NCBI RefSeq assembly: GCF_029626105.1
Contig: NZ_JARUBH010000009.1
Span: forward strand, 1,984,001 to 2,048,000
Length of the DNA stretch: 64,000 bases
Direction of reading: 5' to 3'
Source of the DNA: Solwaraspora sp. WMMD792
Lineage (GTDB): Bacteria > Actinomycetota > Actinomycetes > Mycobacteriales > Micromonosporaceae
In this document: positions 46,872-55,043 of the stretch, piece after piece
Layout: each line of letters opens with the position of its first letter
Numbering within the stretch: the stretch's first letter is position 1
Position numbers and translations under genes: made by a program
The notes under the pieces: model-generated
Seen by the model: only the letters and a program-made list of their open reading frames with translations
What the model was told of the DNA's origin: nothing
Databases searched by the model: none

Positions 46872-48391
46872 ACGCGCGTCGCGGCGGACCGGGTCAGCTC
46901 TACGGCGTCGGGCTCGGCCCGGGTGACCCGGAACTGGTTACCGTGAAGGCGGCCCGGCTGATCGCTGCGGCCGACGTGATCGTGCACCACAGTGCCCGGC
47001 ACGGTCGCAGCGTCGCCCGGTCCATCGCCGAGCCGTACCTGCGCGCGGGACAGATCGAGGAGGCGTTGGTCTACCCGGTGACCACCGAGCGCAGCACCCA
47101 CCCCGGCGGCTACCGGGCGGCGATGGACGAGTTCTACGCCGACTGCGCGCGGCGGCTCGCCGCCCATCTCGACGCCGGTCGGACCGTGGTCGTGCTCGCC
47201 GAGGGCGACCCGCTGTTCTACGGCTCCTACATGCACCTGCACAAGCGGCTGGCCGACCGGTACCCGACCGAGGTGGTGCCCGGCGTCACCTCGATGAGCG
47301 GTGCCGCCGCCGCACTCGGCCGACCGTTGGTCGAGGCCGACGAGGTGCTCACCGTCCTGCCCGGCACCCTGTCCGGGGCGGAACTGACCAGACGGCTGGC
47401 CGAGACCGACGCCGCCGCCGTGCTCAAGCTGGGCCGGACCTTCCCGGCGGTACGCGACGCGCTGACCGCCGCCGGCCGGCTCGACGACGCCTGGTACGTC
47501 GAACGGGCCAGCACCGGGGAGGAACGCGTCGCGCCGCTGGCCGACGTCGACCCGGCGACGGTGCCGTACTTCTCCCTGGCGTTGCTGGCCAGCCGTCGCG
47601 GTGGCACCGTCGCGGCGAGCGCCGCCGACACCGCCCGGTCCGGCCGGGGAGAGGTGGTGGTGGTCGGCCTCGGACCGGCCGGCCGGGACTGGATCACCCC
47701 GCAGGCCCAGGCCGCTCTCGCGGCCGCCGACGACCTGGTCGGGTACGGACCGTACCTGGACCGGGTGCCGGCCAACCCCCGGCAACGCCGGCATCCGTCG
47801 GACAACCAGGTCGAGGCGCAGCGGGCCGCGCACGCGCTTCGGCTGGCGGCCGACGGAGCCCGGGTCGCGGTGGTCTCCTCCGGCGACCCCGGGGTGTTCG
47901 CGATGGCCACGGCGGTGCTGGAGGTCGCCGCCGAGCCCCGCTGGAAGGACGTGCCGGTCCGGGTGCTGCCCGGGGTGACCGCCGCCCAGGCGGTGGCCAG
48001 CCGGGTGGGGGCACCGCTCGGGCACGACTACTGCGTGCTGTCGTTGTCGGACCGGCTCAAACCCTGGCCGGTGATCGAGCGGAGGCTGCTCGCCGCCGCC
48101 CGCGCCGACCTGGTGATCGCGATCTACAACCCCGCGTCGCGCAGCCGGACCTGGCAGCTGGCCCGGGCCCGGGATCTGCTGCTGGAGCACCGGTCGGCGC
48201 AGACCCCGGTGGTGGTGGGCCGCGACATCGGCGGCCCCGGCGAACGTGTCGACGTGGTGGCGCTGGCCGATCTGGACCCGGCCACGGTGGACATGCGGAC
48301 CCTGCTGATCGTCGGTTCGTCAGTGACCCAGGTCAACCACGGCCGGGACGCGGCGCCGGTGGTCTTCACCCCACGGCACTACCCGGGCTGA
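46868..48391 (+). CDS. cobIJ: Fused precorrin-2 C20- and precorrin-3B C17-methyltransferase CobIJ
   Basis: Two SAM-dependent class III methyltransferases in 507 aa. The CobI half (residues 1-245) opens [20 protein letters not shown] and contains [15 protein letters not shown]; the CobJ half (about 260-507) opens [19 protein letters not shown] and contains [12 protein letters not shown] and [10 protein letters not shown]. The fusion is common in actinobacteria. TTG start inside the cobH stop (TTGA). The 3' end overlaps the converging cobK by 13 bp. Confidence 0.96.
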   Translation: MNARRGGPGQLYGVGLGPGDPELVTVKAARLIAAADVIVHHSARHGRSVARSIAEPYLRAGQIEEALVYPVTTERSTHPGGYRAAMDEFYADCARRLAAHLDAGRTVVVLAEGDPLFYGSYMHLHKRLADRYPTEVVPGVTSMSGAAAALGRPLVEADEVLTVLPGTLSGAELTRRLAETDAAAVLKLGRTFPAVRDALTAAGRLDDAWYVERASTGEERVAPLADVDPATVPYFSLALLASRRGGTVAASAADTARSGRGEVVVVGLGPAGRDWITPQAQAALAAADDLVGYGPYLDRVPANPRQRRHPSDNQVEAQRAAHALRLAADGARVAVVSSGDPGVFAMATAVLEVAAEPRWKDVPVRVLPGVTAAQAVASRVGAPLGHDYCVLSLSDRLKPWPVIERRLLAAARADLVIAIYNPASRSRTWQLARARDLLLEHRSAQTPVVVGRDIGGPGERVDVVALADLDPATVDMRTLLIVGSSVTQVNHGRDAAPVVFTPRHYPG

Positions 48392-49176
48392 GCACCTGCC
48401 GCCGCGCCGAGCCCGGCCAGCCAGGTCACGGCGGCGTTGACGTCGCTGACCGTCGGTGCGGGTGGCGCGGCGGCCCGGTTGACCATCAGCACCGGCAGTC
48501 CGAGCTCGCGGGCGGCGACGAGCTTGGCGTACGTCTCGTCGCCGCCGCTGTCCTTGGTGACCAGCACGTCGATGGCGTGCGTGCGCATCAGCGTCCGTTC
48601 GCCGTCCACGGTGTACGGCCCACGGTCGAGCAGCAGTACCCGGTCGGCGGGCAGCGGCGGCTGCGGCGGGTCCACCGTCCGGATCAGGAAGAAGACGCCG
48701 CTCAGCGGCGCGAATGCGGCCAGGCTCTGCCGGCCGGTGGTCAGCATCGCCCGGCTGCCCAGTGCGGGCAGCGCGGCGGCGGCAGCGGTCAGGTCCGGCA
48801 CCCGGTGCCAGACGTCGCCCGGCCCGGCCGTCCAGCCCGGCCGGCGCAGCACCAGCAGCGGTGTGCCGGTCTGGGCACAGGCGGTGACCGCCGAGGTGGA
48901 GATCCGGTTCGCGAACGGGTGGGTCGCGTCCACCACGGCACCGATGCGTTCGTCCCGTAGCCAGCGGGCCAGCCCGTCCGGTCCACCGAAGCCACCGACG
49001 CGGGTCTCGCCGTGCGGCAGCCGGGGCCGGGCCACCCGGCCGGCCAGCGAGGTGACCACCCGCGTCGGCGGGTCGGTCGACAGGGCGGCGGCGAGCTGAC
49101 GGGCCTGGGCGGTGCCGCCGAGAATGAGCACCCGGGGTCCGCCGTCCGGGCCGGGGCGGGTCCGGTGACCGGTCAC
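48379..49176 (-). CDS. cobK: Precorrin-6A reductase CobK
   Basis: NADPH-dependent reductase of precorrin-6A, 265 aa. Typical segments: LILGGTAQARQLAAAL (nucleotide loop), VVDATHPFANRISTSAVTAC, LLVLRRPGW and VLVTKDSGGDETYAKL. I use GTG 49176, which overlaps the cobM stop in GTGA, rather than GTG 49185. Last gene of the cobL-cobM-cobK operon. Confidence 0.95.
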   Translation of the reverse strand: MTGHRTRPGPDGGPRVLILGGTAQARQLAAALSTDPPTRVVTSLAGRVARPRLPHGETRVGGFGGPDGLARWLRDERIGAVVDATHPFANRISTSAVTACAQTGTPLLVLRRPGWTAGPGDVWHRVPDLTAAAAALPALGSRAMLTTGRQSLAAFAPLSGVFFLIRTVDPPQPPLPADRVLLLDRGPYTVDGERTLMRTHAIDVLVTKDSGGDETYAKLVAARELGLPVLMVNRAAAPPAPTVSDVNAAVTWLAGLGAAAGAQPG

Positions 49177-49916
49177 TGCCGGCACCGGTCGGCGCTGTAC
49201 AGATGGCTGTCGGGGAAACCTGCCGCGCCGAGCACCGCGCCGACGACGATCACCGCGGTACGCCGTACGCCGGCGGTGTGCACCTGGCCGGCGATGTCAG
49301 CCAGCGTGCCCCGCAGCAGCACCTCGTCGGGACGACTCGCCCGGGCCACCACCGCGGCCGGGCAGTCCGGGCCGTAGTGCGGTAGCAGGTCGTCCACCAC
49401 CTCGTCGATGCGCTGCACGGCCAGGTGCAGCACCAGGGTGGCCCGGCTGGCACCGAGGGTGGCCAGGTCCTCGCCCGGCGGCATGGCGGTGGAGCTGACG
49501 GACACCCGGGTCAGGATCACCGTCTGGCCGATCTCCGGGACGGTCAGTTCCCGGCCGAGCGCGGCGGCGGCCGCGGCGAAGGCGGGCACGCCGGGCACGA
49601 TCTGGTACGGCACCCCGGCGGCGTCCAACCGACGGATCTGTTCGGCGACGGCGCTGAACAGCGAGGGGTCGCCGGAGTGCAGCCGGGCGACGTCGAGCCC
49701 GGCGGCGTGCGCGGCCAGCATCTCGGCGACGATCTCGTCCAGGGTCAGCCGGGCGGTGTCGACCAGCCGGGCCCCGGGTGGGCAGTGGGCGAGCAGCTCG
49801 GTCGGGACCAGACTGCCGGCGTACAGGCAGACCGGGCTGGTCGCGACGACCTCGCGGCCCCGGACGGTGATCAGGTCGGCGGCACCGGGGCCGGCGCCGA
49901 CGAATCGTACGGTCAC
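49173..49916 (-). CDS. cobM: Precorrin-4 C11-methyltransferase CobM
   Basis: SAM-dependent methyltransferase of 247 aa. Hallmarks: FVGAGPGAADLITVRG, CLYAGSLVPTELLAHCP, RLHSGDPSLFSAVAEQ and IVPGVPAFAAAAAALG. GTG 49916 overlaps the cobL stop (GTGA); a longer frame to 50036 lies wholly inside cobL and is rejected. Confidence 0.97.
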   Translation of the reverse strand: MTVRFVGAGPGAADLITVRGREVVATSPVCLYAGSLVPTELLAHCPPGARLVDTARLTLDEIVAEMLAAHAAGLDVARLHSGDPSLFSAVAEQIRRLDAAGVPYQIVPGVPAFAAAAAALGRELTVPEIGQTVILTRVSVSSTAMPPGEDLATLGASRATLVLHLAVQRIDEVVDDLLPHYGPDCPAAVVARASRPDEVLLRGTLADIAGQVHTAGVRRTAVIVVGAVLGAAGFPDSHLYSADRCRQ

Positions 49917-51142
49917 TGGCGTTCCACCACCCACTGGGTCACCGGCATCATCGGTCGCCACCCGGTGAACCCGCCGACCGGTGCGGCCCGGTTGACGGCG
50001 ATCCGGGTCAGGTCGCCGCCGATGCGGGAGTGCCAACCGGCGAGCAGCGCCTCGGACTCGACGGTCACCGCGTTGACCACCAGCCGGCCGCCGGGCCGCA
50101 GTGCCGACCAGGCGGCGTCCAGCAGCCCGGTGGTGGTGACCCCGCCGCCGACGAAGATCGCGTCCGGGGGGTCGAGACCGACCAGTGCCTGCGGGGCTGC
50201 CGCGGCGACCACCGTGATGCCCGGTACGCCGAGCGTCGCCGCGTTCGCCGCGATCCGTTCAGCCCGCCGTGGATCGTGTTCCACGGCGACGGCCCGGCAC
50301 TGCGGATGGGCACGGGACCACTCGATGGCGATGCTGCCCGATCCGGCCCCGATGTCCCAGAGCAGCTGCCCGGGCAGGGGACCCAGCCGGGCCAGCGTGA
50401 CCGCCCGGATCTCCCGTTTGGTCAGCTGGCCGTCGTGCTGGTAGACGTCGTCGGGCAGCCCTGGCACCCGGGGCAGCGGCGGGGTGCCCGGCTCGGCCCG
50501 GCAGTCCACCGCGACGACGTTGAGCGGGTCGACATCGAGGCCGCCCCACTCCTGGGCGGTGGCCGTCCGCAGCTGTTCCCGGGCGCCGCCGAGTTGTTCC
50601 AGTACGGTCAGCGGGCTGGGTCCGTAGCCCCGGGCGGTGAGCAGGCCGGCCACCTCACCCAGGGTGGTCGTGCCGGCGCTGAGCACCAGCAGCCGACGCC
50701 CGGGGTGGATCAGCGGGTGCAGCAGCTGTACCGGGCGGCCGACGGCGCTGACCACGTCGACCTCCTCGACCGGCCAGCCGAGCCGGGCGCAGGCCAACGA
50801 GACCACCGACGGGTGGGGCACCGCCCGTACCCGGTCGGGGCCGAGTAGCCGGACCAGGGTGCCGCCGATGCCGTAGTGCATCGGGTCGCCACTGGCCAGC
50901 ACCGCGAGGTGCTGCCCGCGGTGTTCGTCGAGCAGCCGGGGCAGGTGGGCGAGCAGCGGGGTGGGCCAGGTGCCGGTGGCCGCCGGCCGTTCGGGCGGTG
51001 GGATCAGCTCGATCTGCCGGCGGCTGCCCAGCAGCGCGGTCGCGGCGCGCAGCGCCGACCGGCCGGCGCCGGACAGCCCGTCCCATCCGTCGGCGCCGAT
51101 ACCGACGACGGTGACCACAGCCGGTCCGGATCTGGGGGGCAT
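49913..51142 (-). CDS. cobL: Precorrin-6Y C5,15-methyltransferase (decarboxylating) CobL
   Basis: Bifunctional enzyme of 409 aa. The N-terminal CobE-like half (VTVVGIGADGWDGLS, VLASGDPMHYGIGGTLVR) methylates C5; the C-terminal CobT-like half (LLWDIGAGSGSIAIEWSR, DAIFVGGGVTTTGLLDAAW) methylates C15 and removes the acetate carboxyl. The start is the second of two adjacent ATG codons: TACCGT (51154-51149) lies exactly 6 nt before 51142, so the transcript is probably leaderless. First gene of cobL-cobM-cobK; no riboswitch precedes it, unlike cobN. Confidence 0.95.
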   Translation of the reverse strand: MPPRSGPAVVTVVGIGADGWDGLSGAGRSALRAATALLGSRRQIELIPPPERPAATGTWPTPLLAHLPRLLDEHRGQHLAVLASGDPMHYGIGGTLVRLLGPDRVRAVPHPSVVSLACARLGWPVEEVDVVSAVGRPVQLLHPLIHPGRRLLVLSAGTTTLGEVAGLLTARGYGPSPLTVLEQLGGAREQLRTATAQEWGGLDVDPLNVVAVDCRAEPGTPPLPRVPGLPDDVYQHDGQLTKREIRAVTLARLGPLPGQLLWDIGAGSGSIAIEWSRAHPQCRAVAVEHDPRRAERIAANAATLGVPGITVVAAAAPQALVGLDPPDAIFVGGGVTTTGLLDAAWSALRPGGRLVVNAVTVESEALLAGWHSRIGGDLTRIAVNRAAPVGGFTGWRPMMPVTQWVVERQ

Positions 51143-51154
51143 CATCCGACGGTA
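51143..51154 (-). promoter_or_regulatory. Leaderless promoter -10 for cobL
   Basis: On the minus strand TACCGT (51154-51149), 6 nt, then ATG 51142. It decides between the two adjacent ATG codons. Confidence 0.55.
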
Positions 51155-51218
51155 TCGGTTCGCCGCGTTGGTCGACATGGCCACCCCATCGGCGGTGATC
51201 CGCGTGACGTCGCCCGGA

Positions 51219-51626
51219 TCAGACGTTGCCGAGCCGGCGGGTGACCGTGATGACCAGCACCACCCGGTCCGGGTTGGGGCGTGGTACCCGGTACCGCAGG
51301 GCATAGCGCTGTTCCGCGTCACGGACCGTCGGCGGATCGTCGTGGAGCCGGGCCAGGCCTTCCAGCGTCGACCATCGCTTGCCGTCGACCTGGCAGACGG
51401 CCACCCGGGCCCCGGTCACGCCGGCGGCCCGCACGTGTGCGGCCTTGCGGGACCGGGCGGAGGTGATCACCCGGGCGACGCCGCCGTCCGGATCGAAGGT
51501 CACTCCGACCGGAACCACGTGCGGGCTTGCGTCCGGGCGCAGCGTGGTCAGCGTGCACAGGTGCCGTTCGCGCCAGAAGTCGCGCAGCGCGTCGCTGATC
51601 TCCGGCCCGGCAGCAGATGTCGTCAC
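51219..51626 (-). CDS. PPOX-class, F420-type split-barrel oxidoreductase
   Basis: 135 aa flavin/deazaflavin-binding split barrel of the pyridoxamine-phosphate-oxidase-like superfamily, closest in pattern to F420-dependent members: FWRERHLCTLTTLRPDASPH, VPVGVTFDPDGG, ITSARSRKAAHVR and RVAVCQVDGKRWSTLEG. The substrate is unknown. GTG start at 51626; CAGAAT (51639-51634) lies 7 nt upstream, again consistent with a leaderless transcript. Confidence 0.88.
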   Translation of the reverse strand: MTTSAAGPEISDALRDFWRERHLCTLTTLRPDASPHVVPVGVTFDPDGGVARVITSARSRKAAHVRAAGVTGARVAVCQVDGKRWSTLEGLARLHDDPPTVRDAEQRYALRYRVPRPNPDRVVLVITVTRRLGNV

Positions 51627-51727
51627 CCGTCGTATTCTGGCACCGTGGGCGCCGGTCGGCGGTCCCGACGCGCCCGTGCCGGCGCTGGCAGGTCCGGTGT
51701 CGGTGCGGTTGGTGCCGGATCGGCTGC

Positions 51728-51745
51728 GCTGAGTCGCGACTCAGC
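51728..51745. promoter_or_regulatory. Perfect 18-bp palindrome
   Basis: GCTGAGTCGCGACTCAGC is its own reverse complement, with no loop, so it is more like a dimeric protein-binding site than a terminator. It lies about 100 bp upstream of the PPOX gene start. Function unknown. Confidence 0.5.
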
Positions 51746-51960
51746 AACGGGGTGCCGTACCGACCGTCGAACCAAGCAATTGCTAGTCCGCTACAGCGCG
51801 TCCAGTAATCCTTTTCGCAGGGTGCGCGAGTAGTGTGTGTCGGCGGGGCGGCGCGCCTTAACGTCGGTCTCCCGCAAGAGTCGGCTGCGTCGCCCCACCT
51901 TCGAAACCGGCCGTCGGCGACGGACCCGGTGGTCCGCCCCGGTCGCGGTCCGGTCGCCCC

Positions 51961-51990
51961 GGTTCCAGTGACCCGGGTTCCATTGACCCG
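51961..51990. repeat. 15-bp tandem repeat
   Basis: GGTTCCAGTGACCCG (51961-51975) is followed by GGTTCCATTGACCCG (51976-51990), differing at one base, and then by a decayed third copy (GTCCGTTGCCCCG). Noncoding. Confidence 0.75.
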
Positions 51991-52240
51991 GTCCGTTGCC
52001 CCGGCGCCCGTCGATCGGATGATCTGTCGACCGGGTTGAACCGTCCCCGTCGGACCGCCGTATGCATGGTCGAGACAGCGGCGGAAACCGTCGACGCCTC
52101 ACCGAACATCCTCCGACAGTGTCTGGTGGCCTCACGCTCGGGGCGCCGCCGGACACGGGCCGCACGGCCCACCGGGACGCCGTCGATCGAGCGGCGCGGC
52201 TACCGGCAACTGTCCCCAGAAGGGTTGGGTTGTCAGTCCC

Positions 52241-53074
52241 ATGTACTCGCGTTCTCCCCGGCGGAGGGTCGACCACCCGGTCGGTCCCTCGCCGTTGAAC
52301 TCCCGGCGGTGGAAGGTGGCCGGCACGGTCGGCCTGGCGGCTGTGATCATGGGGGCCGGCCTCGGCCTCGCAGCGGCCGACACCTCTGCCGCAGACGACG
52401 TGGGAGTGATCGTCTGTCCGAGCGTGGTGGACCGGTTGCCGGCGGTGCCGGCGACGGCGCGGGCCGAGGTGGACCGGAATCTGCTGGCGCTGGAGACGCA
52501 GCTCGCGGAGGCCAACGCGCGGTTGGTGAGCAGTCAGGGTCAGGGTGGTCCGAACTTCGTGGACAACGCGATTCTTGGTCCGTTGGCGAGTAAGCGGACG
52601 GCGGCGATCGAGCGGATCGCGATTTCGATCGGTCGGCAGGGGCAGCGTCCGGCTGGCCTCGACCAGCTCGCCACCTGTGAACTCGTCGCCGCCGGCCAGG
52701 CCGGTGGAAATGGCGTCGACGACGGCGCGGCGACCACCCCGCCGGCCGGCGCGCCCGAGGCTCCGGCCGCCGACGGCGTCGGGACGATCGTCTGTCCGAG
52801 CGTGGTGGACCGGTTGCCGGCGGTGCCGGCGGCGGCGCGGGCCGAGGTGGACCGGAATCTGCTGGCGCTGGAGACGCAGCTCGCGGAGGCCAACGCGCGG
52901 TTGGTGAGCAGTCAGGGTCAGGGTGGTCCGAACTTCGTGGACAACGCGATTCTTGGTCCGTTGGCGAGTAAGCGGACGGCGGCGATCGAGCGGATCGCGA
53001 TTTCGATCGGTCGGCAGGGGCAGCGTCCGGCTGGCCTCGACCAGCTCGCCACCTGCGAGCTGCGGGAGGACTGA
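52241..53074 (+). CDS. Exported protein made of two nearly identical 90-residue repeats
   Basis: 277 aa. A hydrophobic signal or anchor at residues 25-47 (VAGTVGLAAVIMGAGLGLAA) follows a basic N terminus. Then come two copies of a unit that opens CPSVVDRLPAVPA, contains EVDRNLLALETQLAEANARL and ends LDQLATCEL, joined by a 36-residue Ala/Gly/Pro linker. The copies differ by one residue (Thr/Ala). Each unit is alpha-helical with one cysteine at each end, suggesting a disulfide-closed helical bundle. Function unknown; a weakly similar cysteine-bounded unit occurs in the exported protein at 31451-32062. A double hairpin follows the gene. Confidence 0.78.
   Translation: MYSRSPRRRVDHPVGPSPLNSRRWKVAGTVGLAAVIMGAGLGLAAADTSAADDVGVIVCPSVVDRLPAVPATARAEVDRNLLALETQLAEANARLVSSQGQGGPNFVDNAILGPLASKRTAAIERIAISIGRQGQRPAGLDQLATCELVAAGQAGGNGVDDGAATTPPAGAPEAPAADGVGTIVCPSVVDRLPAVPAAARAEVDRNLLALETQLAEANARLVSSQGQGGPNFVDNAILGPLASKRTAAIERIAISIGRQGQRPAGLDQLATCELRED
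52409..53054 (+). repeat. Near-perfect 268-bp tandem duplication
   Basis: Copies at 52409-52676 and 52787-53054 have a 378-bp period and match at all but one base by my reading. Identity extends over synonymous positions, so the duplication is recent or maintained by gene conversion. Confidence 0.92.
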
Positions 53075-53092
53075 CCCCGGCCGACACAGACA

Positions 53093-53158
53093 GGTTCCCG
53101 CCGCTCACCCGGGAACCCGCCCCTCCGGCGCCGCCCTCCTCGCGGTCGCCGGAGGGGC
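53093..53158 (+). terminator. Tandem hairpins with T-rich tail
   Basis: Hairpin one pairs GGTTCCCG (53093-53100) with CGGGAACC (53110-53117). Hairpin two pairs GCCCCTCCGGCG (53119-53130) perfectly with 53147-53158 and is followed by ATCTTAATTT. The second is a good intrinsic terminator for the repeat-protein gene. Confidence 0.8.
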
Positions 53159-53480
53159 ATCTTAATTTCGGCTTAGAATCTATTGTGACCACGCGGTGAC
53201 TTTGTGTGGCTTCGAGCGCGTTTCTGCACGTGGATTGAGTGGTAGGTAGCGGGATGATTCCGGCAGACCAGTGACCTCACAATCAAATCCCGGCGCCGTT
53301 CATCCGTGGACGCCTCAACTACGTAGATGCAGAGGGACGGCACTGGAGCGGGCGAAACGACCGGGAAGCGGTACGGTTTCTCCGGCGCCAAGCCAAGGGC
53401 AGGGCACTCGCGGTGGACCGGGCGGATGAGTCCGGCCGGTGCGGGTGTGCGGATGGCACCGAGTGGAGATCGAGGAGCAG
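53159..53480 (+). promoter_or_regulatory. AT-richer upstream region of the cytochrome operon
   Basis: 322 bp without a gene. The first 120 bp are unusually AT-rich for this genome, with TTAGAATCTATTGTGACC near 53172-53190 and the palindrome CTACGTAG at 53319-53326. These should include the promoter of the membrane cytochrome gene and imply a leader of more than 100 nt. I could not identify a known riboswitch. Confidence 0.35.
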
Positions 53481-55043
53481 ATGGCGCGGACGAACCAGAA
53501 CCAGCGACCCGCCGGCCCCAGGACCGAACTCTCCGGCGGGCGACAGCCGTCCCGCCTTTCGGTCCTGATTCTCTCGGCGTCGGTGCTGGCGGCCTTCTGG
53601 GCACTGGCGATGCTCACGTCGGCAGGCCGGGTCGCGTACGTCTACGCGTTCTTCTTCCTGGATTTCTTCGGTGGCGTCTTCGCCCTGGTGGCGCTCAGCA
53701 TCACGGTGATGGTCGGGCTGCTGGCTACCGACCGGATCGTGCTGCTGCCCCGGCACCGGGTGCTTCTGCAGTCGGCGCACCGCACCACCGGGATCATGGC
53801 GATCACCTTCCTGGTGCTGCACGTCATCACGCAGATCACCACCGGTGCGGTCTCCGCCGTCGGGGCGTTCATCCCGTTCCTCGGCGGCGGTCAGGCGATC
53901 TACGTGGGCATGGGCACCCTCGCGGCGTACCTCATGTTCGCCATCATGTGGACCGGTCTGGCGCGGGCCCGGTGGGTCGGTGTGGGCCCGCCGTGGCTGT
54001 GGCGGGCGCTGCACAGCGGCGCCTATGTCGCCTGGCCGATCGGGATCATGCACGGACTCGGCACCGGCCGACCCCCGGCGACCTGGGTGACCCTCAGCTA
54101 CGTGATCTGCCTTGTGCTGGTGGTCATCGCCCTGCTGGTCCGGTTCGCCACCGGCGTGGGCAAGAAGAAGCCGTTCGTGTCGCAGGCCACCGGCACCTCG
54201 ATGAAGCCGGTCGGCAAGATGGCCGACGACTCCCGGTCCGGGTCCGGATCGTCACGCCGTCGGGGCGGCCGGGACGACGGAATCAGCCTGGAACCGGCGA
54301 CCGCCCGCTTCGCGTCGTTCGGTGACCGTGGCGCGGACATGATCGATTCGTGGGCGCCGGCCGGTGCCGGGCGCGGCGCCTCCACCCGGTCCGCCGACCG
54401 GTACCGGGTACCCGAGGTGGGACGACCCGCACCGCGGTCGCGTCCGGCCGCGGCCGAGGACTCCCGGGAGTACCGCCGGTCCGACTCCGGCCGCGGTCGC
54501 TACGCCGAGGAGGAGATTGGCCGGGGCCGGTACGCCGAGGACGACGCCGGCACCCGCCGGCGCTACGCCGAGGAGCCGGACCAGCGGCGCTACGCCGAGC
54601 CGGACGGCGGTCGGCGGCGCCAGGCCGCCGACGACGGTGGCTACGAGCCCCGGCGTTCGGTGGCGGAGACCATCGGCTCCCGGGGCCGCTACGCCGACGA
54701 CCGCCCGGTCTCCGGCGCCGGTGCCCGCAGCCGGTTCGCCGACGACCGCCCGGTCTCCGGCGCCGGTCCACGTGGCCGGTTCGACGACCGCCCGGTCTCT
54801 GCCGAGCCGGCCCGAGGTCGGGCGGCACGCTACCGGGCCGAGCCCGATCCGGCTCCGGTGGACCGGGAGATGGATGACTACCTGCCGGCCGACGACACCC
54901 CGACGCTGGTCGATCTGGCCTCCCGGCGGGCCCAGCGGGCGGCGGCGGCAGAGTCCGCGGGCAGCCGGCGGTCCCGGCGACGTCGGGACGCGGAGGACTC
55001 CGACGACGAGTACTGGACGCAGCTTCGAGGAGAGGCGAATTGA
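53481..55043 (+). CDS. b-type cytochrome membrane protein with repetitive charged tail
   Basis: 520 aa. Residues 25-230 hold six membrane helices with paired histidines (HRVLLQSAHRTTGIMAITF, VLHVITQ, RALHSGAYVAWPIGIMHGL) as in ferric-reductase or cytochrome b561-like proteins binding two b hemes across the membrane. The last 280 residues are a cytoplasmic low-complexity tail rich in Arg, Asp and Gly with repeated GRYAE/GRYAD and RPVSGAG motifs. ATG 53481 follows GAGGAG. The stop overlaps the NuoF-like gene (TTGA), so the two likely form an electron path from NADH to the membrane. Confidence 0.8.
   Translation: MARTNQNQRPAGPRTELSGGRQPSRLSVLILSASVLAAFWALAMLTSAGRVAYVYAFFFLDFFGGVFALVALSITVMVGLLATDRIVLLPRHRVLLQSAHRTTGIMAITFLVLHVITQITTGAVSAVGAFIPFLGGGQAIYVGMGTLAAYLMFAIMWTGLARARWVGVGPPWLWRALHSGAYVAWPIGIMHGLGTGRPPATWVTLSYVICLVLVVIALLVRFATGVGKKKPFVSQATGTSMKPVGKMADDSRSGSGSSRRRGGRDDGISLEPATARFASFGDRGADMIDSWAPAGAGRGASTRSADRYRVPEVGRPAPRSRPAAAEDSREYRRSDSGRGRYAEEEIGRGRYAEDDAGTRRRYAEEPDQRRYAEPDGGRRRQAADDGGYEPRRSVAETIGSRGRYADDRPVSGAGARSRFADDRPVSGAGPRGRFDDRPVSAEPARGRAARYRAEPDPAPVDREMDDYLPADDTPTLVDLASRRAQRAAAAESAGSRRSRRRRDAEDSDDEYWTQLRGEAN

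Larger units (their letters stand above)
51627..52240. other. 614-bp stretch with palindromes and repeats but no convincing gene
   Basis: No frame here looks like a normal protein; the two longest frames are arginine-rich or of low third-position GC. It holds divergent -10-like boxes near 51633-51639, a perfect 18-bp palindrome (51728-51745), the palindrome AGCAATTGCT (51775-51784) in an AT-rich island, and a 15-bp tandem repeat (51961-51990). It must include the promoter of the repeat protein at 52241, perhaps with a long 5' leader. Confidence 0.5.

Noticed and set aside
46265-48190. 641-residue minus-strand frame antisense to cobH and cobIJ
   Set aside because: Shadow frame with Gln/Gly/His-rich composition and no motifs; both plus-strand genes are well-known enzymes.
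51791-52276. 161-residue minus-strand frame in the noncoding region
   Set aside because: Mostly Arg, Pro, Gly and Ser with no hydrophobic core or motif, and no ribosome binding site.
52241-53074. CRISPR or short repeat array
   Set aside because: Only two long coding copies are present; there are no short regularly spaced repeats with unique spacers anywhere in the window.
53160-53480. Possible riboswitch (such as c-di-AMP type) in the long leader of the cytochrome operon
   Set aside because: I could not find the conserved core elements of any riboswitch class I know.
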